Origin: an uncultured Oscillibacter sp.
Lineage (GTDB): Bacteria; Bacillota; Clostridia; Oscillospirales; Oscillospiraceae
Length of the DNA: 8,974 nt
Direction: 5' to 3'
Assembly: GCA_948435975.1 (NCBI GenBank)
Contig: CAOJHG010000056.1
Location: 1-8,974, forward strand
Made by a program: the position numbers and the translations under genes. Position 1 is the first letter of the stretch, and the number at the start of each line of letters is the position of its first letter. The notes under the pieces are model-generated. The model saw only the letters and a list, made by a program, of their open reading frames with translations. It did no database searches and had not been told where the DNA came from. Of this stretch, positions 1 to 6,660 are shown piece by piece.

Positions 1-54
1 CAGGTTCTAGTGTCCTTTACGGACGTGCGGGTTCAAGTCCCGCCTCGCGCACCA
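1..54 (+). tRNA. tRNA-Leu (anticodon CAG), 3' part only
   Basis: The 5' half lies outside the window. What remains begins at the anticodon CAG (1-3), followed by the 3' side of the anticodon stem (6-10, TCTAG). A long variable arm forms a hairpin (tgtcc 11-15 with ggac 21-24), which is typical of class II tRNAs. The T arm is GCGGG 27-31, TTCAAGT 32-38, CCCGC 39-43. The acceptor 3' strand is CTCGCGC 44-50, then discriminator A51 and an encoded CCA at 52-54. The long arm allows Leu, Ser or Tyr. Discriminator A and the close similarity to bacterial tRNA-Leu(CAG) around the anticodon point to Leu. The full cloverleaf cannot be checked because the 5' strand is missing. Confidence 0.93.
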
Positions 55-58
55 GCTC

Positions 59-130
59 AGAAATTCCTATCACCGCTGCGTTTCCCCCTCCGCAAGCTCC
101 GGGGAAAACTACGCTATGATAGGAATTTCT
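59..130. repeat. Long palindrome just downstream of the tRNA
   Basis: A perfect 14-bp inverted repeat (59-72, AGAAATTCCTATCA, and 117-130) encloses a second inner pairing of TTTCCCC (from about 81) with GGGGAAA (about 102-108). Together they could fold into one imperfect hairpin of about 72 nt. It starts five bases after the tRNA CCA end. There is no T-run after the outer stem, so it is not a standard intrinsic terminator. It could be a tRNA processing or transcription-end structure, or one copy of a dispersed palindromic repeat family. The window holds only one copy, so the choice cannot be made here. Confidence 0.6.
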
Positions 131-136
131 TCGCTT

Positions 137-171
137 CCAACTGCGATTCGCTTCGCTGGATTCGCAGTTGG
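137..171. repeat. Second palindrome after the tRNA
   Basis: A perfect 10-bp inverted repeat, CCAACTGCGA (137-146) and TCGCAGTTGG (162-171), surrounds a 15-nt loop that contains repeated TTCGC units. It starts seven bases after the 59-130 palindrome, so the two probably belong to one element. From 172 to 263 I see no gene and no further strong structure, only increasingly A/T-rich sequence leading to the ribU promoter. Confidence 0.55.
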
Positions 172-263
172 GTCCTCTTTGCGGTATGGCGCTTGACCAG
201 GTTTTATGACAGCCATCTCGGGAAATCATTTTTATTTATATTCGTATTTCAGATAATTAGCGC

Positions 264-292
264 TTGCATTTTCCTTCGCACTGTCATATACT
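264..292 (+). promoter_or_regulatory. Probable sigma-70/A promoter of ribU
   Basis: A -35 TTGCAT (264-269) and a -10 TATACT (287-292) are separated by exactly 17 bp. Transcription would start near 299, about 20 nt before the first helix of the FMN riboswitch. Its position between the palindromes and the riboswitch makes this the natural promoter of the ribU unit. Confidence 0.6.
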
Positions 293-320
293 AAAAGCGG
301 AAAATCCCAATTGAATACTT

Positions 321-439
321 TGTCTTCAGGGCGGGGCGCAATTCCCCACTGGCGGTACAGTCCGCGACCGGATGCTTCGGCGTCCGCTGACCCGGTGAAA
401 CTCCGGGACCAACAGTGACAGTCTGGATGGAAGAAGATA
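321..439 (+). ncRNA. FMN riboswitch (RFN element)
   Basis: This is a complete FMN aptamer in front of ribU. P1 pairs 321-327 with 433-439. P2 is GGGG 333-336 with CCCC 344-347. P3 is GCGG 352-355 with CCGC 362-365. P4 is a variable 7-bp stem, 369-375 with 380-386, capped by a TTCG tetraloop. P5 is CCCGG 391-395 with CCGGG 403-407. P6 is CAG 413-415 with CTG 423-425. The family's conserved strings are present with small changes, including GGCGGTA, CCGCGA, the CCGGTGAAA..TCCGG segment and TCTGGATG..AGAAGA. In this family FMN binding lowers expression of riboflavin synthesis or uptake genes, so ribU should be shut down when FMN is plentiful. Confidence 0.97.
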
Positions 440-440
440 A

Positions 441-463
441 GTGCGGTTGACCGTGCGTTTTTT
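441..463 (+). terminator. Candidate riboswitch-controlled terminator
   Basis: Immediately after aptamer helix P1, GTGCGG (441-446) can pair with CCGTGC (451-456). The loop is TTGA, and six T residues follow at 458-463. Two of the six pairs are G-U, so the hairpin is weak on its own. A competing pairing, AAGTGC (439-444) with GCGCTT (467-472), would disrupt it and could act as antiterminator. It overlaps P1 only at base 439. The alternative is translational control of the GAGGAG ribosome binding site at 529-534, for which I found no convincing anti-SD partner. Confidence 0.4.
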
Positions 464-544
464 CGTGCGCTTCTCGTTTGCCCGCCTTGGAGAGAACAAA
501 GAATTCCGGGGTGTTTTCAAGTACGACAGAGGAGTGTATTTTTT

Positions 545-1234
545 ATGGCCTTCAACAACGCAAACGCTGTCCGCACCCGGATGGATGCTAAGGTCCTGAC
601 CTCTATGGCGATGCTGACCGCCCTCACCTATCTGGCGATGCTGCTGAGCAATGTTCTTCCCAAGGTGTCTGGCTTCCTCCAGATGGAAATTAAGGGTACA
701 GTCGTTGCGATTGGCGGTTTCCTTTTTGGGCCTCTTTCCGCCGCGGTAATCTCCGTTGTGGTTGCGGTGATCGAGCTGTTCACCGTCGGCGAGACCGGCC
801 CCATCGGCTGCATTATGAACTGTCTTGCCGCCTGCTCCTTCGCCTGCCCCGCCGCCTTCATCTACAAGAGGATTCATACTCGGAAAGGTGCGGTCATCGG
901 GCTGACCGCAGGCGTTGCGTCTTTGATTGTTACCATGCTGCTGTGGAATTACCTGATTACACCACTATACATACCCGGCATTACCCGCGCCAAGGTCGCC
1001 GAAATGCTGCCCACCGTGTTTTTCCCCTTCAATTTGGCCAAGGGCGGGCTGAATATGGCGCTGACGCTGATTCTCTATAAGCCTGTAGTCACCGCACTCC
1101 GCAGGGCAAAGCTGGTTCCCGACTCCCACTCCCCCCAGAACGAGTCTGGCTCCAAGGTGGGCTTCCTCCTGTTTTCCCTGGTGCTGCTGGCGACCTTCGT
1201 GGTTTTGGTGCTGGTCCTGGCGGAGATAATTTAA
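545..1234 (+). CDS. ribU: Riboflavin transporter RibU, ECF S component
   Basis: This is the membrane substrate-binding (S) subunit of an energy-coupling-factor importer that takes up riboflavin. It works with a shared ECF module (EcfA, EcfA', EcfT) not encoded here. The 229-aa protein is strongly hydrophobic, with helices near 18-36, 50-80 and 86-107, then near 115-140 and 160-183. It carries the RibU-type motif FPFNLAKGGLN at 160-170. Family members usually have about 190-200 residues and six helices. Here a polar linker (about 190-204) is followed by one more hydrophobic segment at 206-227. GAGGAG (529-534) lies ten bases before the ATG. The FMN riboswitch upstream independently supports riboflavin as substrate. 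The gene stands alone and ends at a hairpin terminator. Confidence 0.95.
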   Translation: MAFNNANAVRTRMDAKVLTSMAMLTALTYLAMLLSNVLPKVSGFLQMEIKGTVVAIGGFLFGPLSAAVISVVVAVIELFTVGETGPIGCIMNCLAACSFACPAAFIYKRIHTRKGAVIGLTAGVASLIVTMLLWNYLITPLYIPGITRAKVAEMLPTVFFPFNLAKGGLNMALTLILYKPVVTALRRAKLVPDSHSPQNESGSKVGFLLFSLVLLATFVVLVLVLAEII

Positions 1235-1254
1235 GAACCTGTCCAAGAACGTTA

Positions 1255-1302
1255 CGCCCTCTGTCATTCCTGCTTTCGGAGACAGAGGGCGCTTTCTTGA
1301 TT
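1255..1302 (+). terminator. Intrinsic terminator after ribU
   Basis: An 11-bp perfect stem, CGCCCTCTGTC (1255-1265) with GACAGAGGGCG (1281-1291), is followed by a T-rich tail (CTTTCTTGATTT). It lies 21 nt beyond the ribU stop. On the other strand the stem is not followed by a T-run. It could at most stall transcription arriving from the minus-strand gene that ends at 1354. Confidence 0.85.
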
Positions 1303-1353
1303 TACAGTCCCAATTCAAGATAACATCCTTTACCCTATCTTTGGCACTCTTTT

Positions 1354-2055
1354 TTAATCATATTCAGCACAGATAAATTTGAAATCTTCAGTCTTGTGAA
1401 GCGCTGCCAAGGCGTGTTTTTCGATATGCTTCGACATGATTTCTATGGCATATTGGAAATTTTTCGGCGGATAGCCCTCGGCGCAGCGAATCATTGTTAT
1501 CAGTCTCTGATTGTCGCCTTTAATGAATTCAGATGGATAGTTGCCGGAATGATCGCAGGAGTCCTCGCTGCGGTATTCCTGTCTGACTGCTTCCATTTGC
1601 GCTGCGGTGCCGATTACAGCAAGGTAATCCATATAATCAGAGTCATAGTAATAGTCGATAAAAAGCCTTGCCGCAGCATCTGTGCATTGCTGGATTTGCT
1701 CAATAATAATATCTGCGTTTTGGATAGCAAATCTCCGGATTTCCTGCTTGGCGTGCTCCTCGTTTTCATAGCGGATATACAGAAGCGTTTCGTGGCCGTT
1801 AAGCGCGGCGGTGACGTTTTGAAGCGTTCCGTCCCTGTCATAAACGGCACGCAGCGTCCGAATAAGATCGTCCTCCGGTACACTGTGCAGCGTCATTTCA
1901 CGCTTGCTCTTCCCTACGGGAATGGCATAGGTGAGCATTTGATACTGTGCGTCATAGTCAAAGGAGATCGCGCCGTCGCTGGTATCCTCACTGAAATCAA
2001 CAAGGCTGTATACGCCTTCTTCATAGGTGAGCGGAATGTCGCGTAACTCTGGCAT
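1354..2055 (-). CDS. Unrecognised acidic protein (233 aa), second gene of an immunity-like pair
   Basis: I do not recognise this protein. It is soluble and acidic, with no signal peptide, membrane segment or cysteine cluster. It looks alpha/beta. A strand-rich N-terminal part (about 1-65, rich in Y, D and E) is followed by charged helices (about 100-150) containing an FIDYYYDSDYMDY segment. The C-terminal part (about 180-233) includes EGYPPKNF. The start is supported by an AAGGAAGGG ribosome binding site about seven bases before the ATG. It lies 69 bp downstream of the Imm1-like gene on the same strand, so the two are probably co-transcribed. It looks poorer in G+C (roughly 45% in sampled lines) than the sugar-acid genes (55-65%), which hints at acquisition. 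A second immunity or SMI1/KNR4-like role is conceivable from context but unproven. Confidence 0.75.
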   Translation of the reverse strand: MPELRDIPLTYEEGVYSLVDFSEDTSDGAISFDYDAQYQMLTYAIPVGKSKREMTLHSVPEDDLIRTLRAVYDRDGTLQNVTAALNGHETLLYIRYENEEHAKQEIRRFAIQNADIIIEQIQQCTDAAARLFIDYYYDSDYMDYLAVIGTAAQMEAVRQEYRSEDSCDHSGNYPSEFIKGDNQRLITMIRCAEGYPPKNFQYAIEIMSKHIEKHALAALHKTEDFKFICAEYD

Positions 2056-2124
2056 TTGGGTTCCCTTCCTTTATCAATTTCTGATTTGCAAAAGGATGTT
2101 ATGACAACCGGTTTCCCCTGACGT

Positions 2125-2559
2125 CTATAGCTGCTTCGCCCAATCAATCCCCGGATAGAGCTTTCCGGTCCTGATAAAATACTCCACCGCCTCAGCGCCT
2201 GCTTCCATATCCGTCAGCGCCAGACGTTTCTCAATGGGAGACTGTCCGCCGCTGTCCAGCCCTGTCAGCTCCTCCGACTCCGCATACGCCGGATTGTACG
2301 AATAATAGCATTCTCCGCCGTCGTCGAAGCAGCATCCCAGCGCCAGCCATTCCCCGTCGCACAGAACCTCCATAAAGTCCCCTTCCCCATCCGGGTCCAG
2401 AAAAAGGCACTCGTCCACACCGTCCGGAACCGCAGCCAAAAGCGCCTGAATCCGCGCCTCCGTGATTTCCGATTCCAGCCCCTGTATATACTGAACACAG
2501 ACCGCCAGCCTGTCATAGTCCGGAATTTCCGCCTGCTTCGATATGATTTCGTATTCCAT
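2125..2559 (-). CDS. Imm1-like immunity protein (144 aa)
   Basis: This small acidic cytosolic protein resembles the Imm1 immunity family of polymorphic toxin systems, whose members bind and neutralise a partner toxin. The resemblance lies in the central DGEGDFMEVL..GEWLALG segment (58-75), the DGG-E-YYSYNP turn (80-90), and the ending, a short helix AEAVEYFIRTGK (122-133) followed by YPGIDW (135-140). That ending matches the usual Imm1 pattern of a helix, then TGxxP/YxxxxW. The start is firm: an AAGGAGGA site sits about six bases before the ATG. The next gene downstream (233 aa) is 69 bp away. No toxin, WHH/HNH nuclease or secretion gene is present in the window, so its partner is unknown. 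The family call rests on pattern resemblance alone. Confidence 0.55.
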   Translation of the reverse strand: MEYEIISKQAEIPDYDRLAVCVQYIQGLESEITEARIQALLAAVPDGVDECLFLDPDGEGDFMEVLCDGEWLALGCCFDDGGECYYSYNPAYAESEELTGLDSGGQSPIEKRLALTDMEAGAEAVEYFIRTGKLYPGIDWAKQL

Positions 2560-2592
2560 AAAAATCCTCCTTGCCCGCGGACCGTTTGTTCT

Positions 2593-2621
2593 ATTCTAGC
2601 ACCCCCGCTTCCTCGCCGCAA
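2593..2621 (-). promoter_or_regulatory. Promoter of the immunity-like pair
   Basis: On the minus strand, -35 TTGCGG (2621-2616) and -10 TAGAAT (2598-2593) are separated by 17 bp. The start point would be near 2586, giving a leader of about 27 nt to the ATG at 2559. It faces away from the sugar-acid operon promoter, with about 80 bp between the two -35 regions. Confidence 0.5.
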
Positions 2622-2701
2622 GCGCGCATCCTTCGGGTTTCTGCACAGTTTTATAGAGAATCTTTGTGGGAAAAATGTATGGATTTTCCTGTATAGCCCT
2701 T

Positions 2702-2739
2702 TATAATAACAGGCATTAGACGTATGATGTCTATGCGTC
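2702..2739 (+). promoter_or_regulatory. Promoter -10 and operator-like dyad of the sugar-acid operon
   Basis: A perfect TATAAT lies at 2702-2707, but no good -35 is found at 16-18 bp spacing. That fits a promoter needing an activator. An imperfect dyad follows at 2719-2739: GACGTAT, a 7-nt centre, then ATGCGTC, with one mismatch per arm. It begins close to the expected start point (about 2714), which is a usual position for a repressor operator. Which regulator binds is not visible; the AraC-type protein in this window and an unseen GntR-type regulator are both possible. Confidence 0.4.
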
Positions 2740-2771
2740 ATGTAAAATAAAGGAAAAGGGGAAATGTCAAC

Positions 2772-3803
2772 ATGAAAGCCATCCGATTTGCGGAACCCTG
2801 GAACGTCGCCTGCGTAGACCAACCCATGCCGGAACCCAAGGAGGGCGAAGCGCTGATTAAAATTCACGCCGCCGCCATCTGCGGAAGCGACATTGGGGCC
2901 TTCCGGGGCACCAACGGCCTGGTCAGCTATCCCCGGATCATCGGCCACGAGTTCAGCGGAGAGATTGTCAGCGTTCCCAGCAGCCCCGAGTGGAACCCCA
3001 AAGGCTTTCAGGTGGGCGACCGTGTCTCTGTGGACCCCTATATCTACTGCGGCCGCTGCTATGCGTGCAGCATCGGACGGACCAACTGCTGTACCAGCCT
3101 CCGCGTCCTGGGCGTTCATGTGGACGGCGGCATGTGCGAGTATTTCTGCCACCCCGCCAAGCTCCTGAACAAGCTGCCCAGCGGCATGAGCTATGAGATG
3201 GGCGCGCTGGCAGAGCCTTTGACGATTGCCCTCCATGGCGTTCACCGGGGCGGCCTGAAGAGCGGCGAGTATTGCGCGATCATCGGCGCGGGACCTATCG
3301 GCTTGTATGCGGGTATGGTGGCGGAGGCATACGGCGCTCACGCAATCATTATCGACCTGGTAGAGGAACGCTTGGAGTTTGCCAGAAAGATGGGCGTGGA
3401 GTACACCATCAACAGCAAGGAGACAGACCCGGTGGCGAAGGTCCGGGAGATTACCGGCGGCGAGGGAGCTCAGTTGGTGATGGAGTGCAGCGGGGCAAAT
3501 GTGATGATCCGGCAGAGCCTGGACCTGGTGTGCCACGCGGGGCGGATTACCTTCACCGGCTGGCCGAAGACGGAAACCAGCCTGCCCACAGACGTGATTA
3601 CCCGGAAGGAGATCGACATCCGGGGCGCACGGACCAGCGCCGGAGAGTTTGAGGAGGCTTTGGAGCTGCTCCACAGCGGCCGGGTGAAGCTGATGGACAC
3701 GGTCACGAAGATCATCGCCTTGGACGAGGCCCCTGCGACTATCATCGACAATGAAAAGAACCCCGGCGATTACATGAAGGTCATCGTCAAGGTCTCCGGC
3801 TGA
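2772..3803 (+). CDS. Zinc-dependent alcohol dehydrogenase, RspB / L-gulonate 5-dehydrogenase type
   Basis: This medium-chain dehydrogenase/reductase (343 aa, normal length) probably oxidises a sugar acid with NAD+. Catalytic zinc ligands are C37 (ICGSD), H59-E60 (GHE) and E148 (AEPLTIALH). Structural zinc cysteines are C93, C96, C99 and C107 (or C106). The nucleotide fold has GAGPIG at 172-177, and D195 at the end of the second strand favours NAD over NADP. Closest remembered relatives are E. coli RspB and the L-gulonate 5-dehydrogenases, which share the [16 protein letters not shown] and LGVH.DGG segments. Being first in an operon with uxuA and uxuB, it fits oxidation of L-gulonate to D-fructuronate. 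Other polyol or hexonate substrates cannot be excluded. A purine-rich AAAAGGGG site (2754-2761) precedes the ATG by ten bases. Confidence 0.9.
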   Translation: MKAIRFAEPWNVACVDQPMPEPKEGEALIKIHAAAICGSDIGAFRGTNGLVSYPRIIGHEFSGEIVSVPSSPEWNPKGFQVGDRVSVDPYIYCGRCYACSIGRTNCCTSLRVLGVHVDGGMCEYFCHPAKLLNKLPSGMSYEMGALAEPLTIALHGVHRGGLKSGEYCAIIGAGPIGLYAGMVAEAYGAHAIIIDLVEERLEFARKMGVEYTINSKETDPVAKVREITGGEGAQLVMECSGANVMIRQSLDLVCHAGRITFTGWPKTETSLPTDVITRKEIDIRGARTSAGEFEEALELLHSGRVKLMDTVTKIIALDEAPATIIDNEKNPGDYMKVIVKVSG

Positions 3804-3841
3804 GCATAGGGACCGATTCAAATGAAAAGAGGAGCGCATTT

Positions 3842-4936
3842 ATGAAAATGACATTTCGCTGGTATGGCGAGGGACGGGACCCCATTACCCTGAAGCAGAT
3901 CCGTCAAATCCCCGGCATGAGCGGTCTGATGGGCCTGCTGGACGAAAAGGCCGCAGGCGAGGTCTGGACCTATGAGGAGTGCAAAGCCTATGTGGACCAC
4001 GTACACGCCGTCGGCCTGGAATGCGAGGTCATTGAGAGCGTCAACGTCCATGAGGATATCAAAATGGGCCTCCCGAGCCGGGACCAGTATATTTCCAACT
4101 ACTGCGAGACCATCCGCAATCTGGCGAAGGTGGGCGTAAAGGTCATTATCTACAACTTCATGCCTGTGTTTGACTGGCTGCGTACGGACCTGGCCCGCCT
4201 GATTCCGGAAGACGGCTCCAACTCCCTCTATTTCGACGAGAAGGAATTGGGCGAAATGACCCCTGTGGACCTGGTGAAGAAGACCTTGGAGGATTGCCAC
4301 GGTATGTCCCTCCCCGGATGGGAACCCGAGCGCCTTGCCGAGCTGGAGACCACCCTTGCCGTCTACAAGGACATTGACCAGACGAAGCTGCGGGAAAACT
4401 TCAAGTATTTCCTGGACGGCGTGATTCCCACCTGTGAGGAAGCGGGCGTCCGCATGGCCTGCCACCCTGATGACCCCGCATGGCCCATTTTCGGCCTGCC
4501 CCGTATTACCCACAGCCAGGCGGATTATGACATCATGGTAGGACTCCACGACTCCCCCGCCAACAGCCTCTGCCTCTGCACAGGGTCCCTTGGCTCCAAC
4601 CCCGACAACGATATTCCAGCTATCATCCGCCACTTCGGGAGCATGGACCGGATCGCCGCCATGCACGTGCGGAACGTCAAATATCTGGGCCACCGCAAAT
4701 TCCGGGAAGCCGCACACCTCTCCAGTGCCGGCGACCTGGACATGTACGCTATCATGAAGGCTGTTTTCGACACCTGCCCCGGCGTCTATATCCGTCCGGA
4801 CCATGGCCGCATGATCTGGGACGAGACCGGACGCCCCGGCTATGGCTTGTATGACCGGGCCTTGGGCGCTACCTATCTGAACGGCCTTTGGGAAGCCATC
4901 TGCCGGGAGAACGGCCGCCCTGAAATGGCGTACTGA
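3842..4936 (+). CDS. uxuA: Mannonate dehydratase UxuA
   Basis: UxuA dehydrates D-mannonate to 2-keto-3-deoxy-D-gluconate in the cytosol, using Mn2+ or a similar metal (EC 4.2.1.8). The 364-aa length matches the Gram-positive form. It is a TIM barrel that begins with the family signature MKMTFRWYG. Likely metal and active-site residues, by family analogy, are H208 in CHPDDP, C246 in LCLCTGS, H275 in MHVRN, and D320-H321 in RPDHG. All are in conserved settings and none is missing. It starts 38 bp after the dehydrogenase, behind a GAGGAG site, so the genes form one operon. Downstream enzymes for its product, KDG kinase and KDPG aldolase, are not in the window. Confidence 0.97.
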   Translation: MKMTFRWYGEGRDPITLKQIRQIPGMSGLMGLLDEKAAGEVWTYEECKAYVDHVHAVGLECEVIESVNVHEDIKMGLPSRDQYISNYCETIRNLAKVGVKVIIYNFMPVFDWLRTDLARLIPEDGSNSLYFDEKELGEMTPVDLVKKTLEDCHGMSLPGWEPERLAELETTLAVYKDIDQTKLRENFKYFLDGVIPTCEEAGVRMACHPDDPAWPIFGLPRITHSQADYDIMVGLHDSPANSLCLCTGSLGSNPDNDIPAIIRHFGSMDRIAAMHVRNVKYLGHRKFREAAHLSSAGDLDMYAIMKAVFDTCPGVYIRPDHGRMIWDETGRPGYGLYDRALGATYLNGLWEAICRENGRPEMAY

Positions 4937-4975
4937 GGGCCGCCTCCTGAATGAAGGGCAAAGGAGAGAGATATC

Positions 4976-6586
4976 ATGAAACTGAACCGCGCATCCCTGG
5001 CGGACAAAGAGGGCTGGGCCGCCGCTCATGTGGCGCTTCCGCAGTATGACGTAACCGCAATGGCCCAGGCGACGAAGGCGGCTCCTGCATGGGTACATTT
5101 CGGCACGGGCAATATCTTCCGGGCCTTTATCGCCGCCCTGTCTCAGCGCCTTTTGAACGAGGGCCTTACCAACAAGGGCATCATCGTAGCCAACACCCAC
5201 GATCCCGCTGTTATCGACACGGCCTTCACGCCTTATGACAACCTCTGCATCTCCGTGGTCCTGAACCCCGACGCCACCACCAGCCGGGAGATCATCGGAA
5301 GCATTGCCGAGGGCCTGAAAGCTGACAGCGCCAATGCGTCCGCTATGGCCCGCTTCAAGGAGATTTTCACAGACCCCGGACTGCAAATGCTGACCTTCAC
5401 CATCACAGAAAAGGGATACGCCCTCCGACAGCCGGATGGTTCCCTTCTCCCCGCCGTAGAAGCGGATAAAAAGGAAGGTCCGCACAATACAAAAAACGCT
5501 ATGGCAACGCTGGCCAAGTTCCTCTATTGGCGGTATCAGGCCGGAGGATATCCCATTGCCGTTTGCAGTCTGGACAATTGCAGTCATAATGGAGAGGTCT
5601 TTCATAGGAGCGTCTCCGAGATTGCACACGCCTGGGCGGAAAACGGCTTGACGGACCCCGGCTTCCCTGCCTGGCTGGACGACGAGAGCAGGGTCAGCTT
5701 CCCTTGGAGCATGATCGACAAAATCACCCCCCGCCCGTCAAAGGAGGTCCAGCAGAGCCTGGAAGCAGACGGCATTGAGGGTATGGAGACCATTGTTACA
5801 GAAAAGGGCGGCTATACGGCGGCTTTTGTCAACGCGGAGCGGCCGCAGTATCTGGTCATCGAGGACAAGTTCCCCAATGGCCGTCCGCCGCTGGAGAAAG
5901 CTGGCGTGTACTTCTGTGACCGGGATACCGTGAACAAGACAGAACGCATGAAGGTCACCACCTGCCTGAACCCCCTGCACACAGCCATGAGCGTTTATGG
6001 CTGTCTGCTGGGCTATACGAAAATCGCCAGTGAGATGAACGATCCGGACATTGTGGCGCTGATTACCCGTCTGGGCTACGGAGAGGGGCTGCCAGTCGTG
6101 ACGCACCCAGGCATTCTGGAACCCAGGGACTTTATTGACGAGGTGGTTAAGGAGCGCCTGCCGAATCCGTTCATGCCCGACGCACCCCAGCGCATTGCTA
6201 CGGACACCTCCCAAAAGGTGGCGGTCCGGTTTGGCGAGACGGTCAAAAGCTATATATCTCAGGGCCGGGACATGAACGGGCTGGTAAGCATCCCCTTGGC
6301 CTTGGCGGGGTGGATGCGGTACCTTCTTGGGACAGACGACCAGGGCCTGCCGATGGAAGTCAGCAGCGACCCCTTGAAGCAGCATTTGCAGGAGCAGTTG
6401 AAAGGCGTTGTCTGGAACGAACCTGCCAGCTACAAGGGGCAGCTCCGCCCGCTGCTGTCAAACGCGAACATCTTCGGCACGGACCTGACAGCCACACCCC
6501 TGGCGGACAAAATCGAGGCCATGTTTGTGGAAGAGCTGTCCGGTCCTGGCGCGGTCCGCTCTACGCTTCACAGGCATCTGACGTGA
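4976..6586 (+). CDS. uxuB: D-mannonate oxidoreductase (fructuronate reductase) UxuB
   Basis: UxuB interconverts D-fructuronate and D-mannonate with NAD(H) (EC 1.1.1.57). It belongs to the long-chain mannitol dehydrogenase family. The 536-aa protein has an N-terminal Rossmann part with HFGTGNIFR (41-49) and the family segments TEKGY (144-148), LDNCSHNG (199-206) and FPWSMIDKITP (242-252). The catalytic Lys-x5-Asn-x2-His triad is K326, N332 and H335 in the C-terminal helical domain. The gene begins 39 bp after uxuA behind AAAGGAGAG. With its neighbours it places fructuronate as the shared intermediate: product of the dehydrogenase and source of mannonate for UxuA. Tagaturonate reductase or mannitol dehydrogenase are the family alternatives. 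Pairing with uxuA makes fructuronate reductase the best call. Confidence 0.93.
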   Translation: MKLNRASLADKEGWAAAHVALPQYDVTAMAQATKAAPAWVHFGTGNIFRAFIAALSQRLLNEGLTNKGIIVANTHDPAVIDTAFTPYDNLCISVVLNPDATTSREIIGSIAEGLKADSANASAMARFKEIFTDPGLQMLTFTITEKGYALRQPDGSLLPAVEADKKEGPHNTKNAMATLAKFLYWRYQAGGYPIAVCSLDNCSHNGEVFHRSVSEIAHAWAENGLTDPGFPAWLDDESRVSFPWSMIDKITPRPSKEVQQSLEADGIEGMETIVTEKGGYTAAFVNAERPQYLVIEDKFPNGRPPLEKAGVYFCDRDTVNKTERMKVTTCLNPLHTAMSVYGCLLGYTKIASEMNDPDIVALITRLGYGEGLPVVTHPGILEPRDFIDEVVKERLPNPFMPDAPQRIATDTSQKVAVRFGETVKSYISQGRDMNGLVSIPLALAGWMRYLLGTDDQGLPMEVSSDPLKQHLQEQLKGVVWNEPASYKGQLRPLLSNANIFGTDLTATPLADKIEAMFVEELSGPGAVRSTLHRHLT

Positions 6587-6606
6587 TACCGGCGTTAAAA
6601 CAGCAA

Positions 6607-6645
6607 GAGGCCTCTGCCGAAACAGGCAGAGGCCTCGGATTTTTA
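6607..6645. terminator. Terminator between convergent operons
   Basis: A perfect 12-bp stem, GAGGCCTCTGCC (6607-6618) with GGCAGAGGCCTC (6625-6636), has a 6-nt loop and is followed on the plus strand by GGATTTTTAT. It lies 20 bp after the uxuB stop and 16 bp after the permease stop on the opposite strand. The minus-strand tail (TTGCTGTTTTA) is also T-rich, so it probably ends transcription from both sides. Confidence 0.9.
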
Positions 6646-6660
6646 TGCCTTGGACGCGGG

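Noticed and set aside
1..54. tRNA 3' end as an integration (att) site
   Set aside because: No second copy of the tRNA 3' sequence and no integrase or phage gene were seen in the window.
17..294. Short frames on both strands over the tRNA end and palindromes
   Set aside because: The minus frame ends in REAGLEPARP, the well-known false translation of tRNA 3' ends. The plus frame reads through the tRNA and both hairpins and has no ribosome binding site.
326..877. 183-aa minus-strand frame over the riboswitch and ribU
   Set aside because: It is opposite a complete FMN aptamer and a clear RibU gene, and has no recognisable content.
1396..2046. 216-aa plus-strand frame opposite the 233-aa minus gene
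   Set aside because: Its sequence is of low-quality composition and I found no convincing ribosome binding site. The minus frame has a good AAGGAAGGG site and pairs with the upstream immunity-like gene.
2682..2689. GATTTTCC shared by the uxu promoter and the AraC gene leader (about 8753-8760, minus strand)
   Set aside because: An 8-base match is expected by chance many times in 9 kb, and the two positions relative to the -10 boxes differ.
2265..5629. Very long minus-strand frames (524 and 603 aa) opposite the dehydrogenase, uxuA and uxuB
   Set aside because: These are shadow frames of G+C-rich codons. The plus-strand proteins have complete motifs, normal lengths and ribosome binding sites, whereas the minus products are rich in H, Q, G and A and match no family I recognise.
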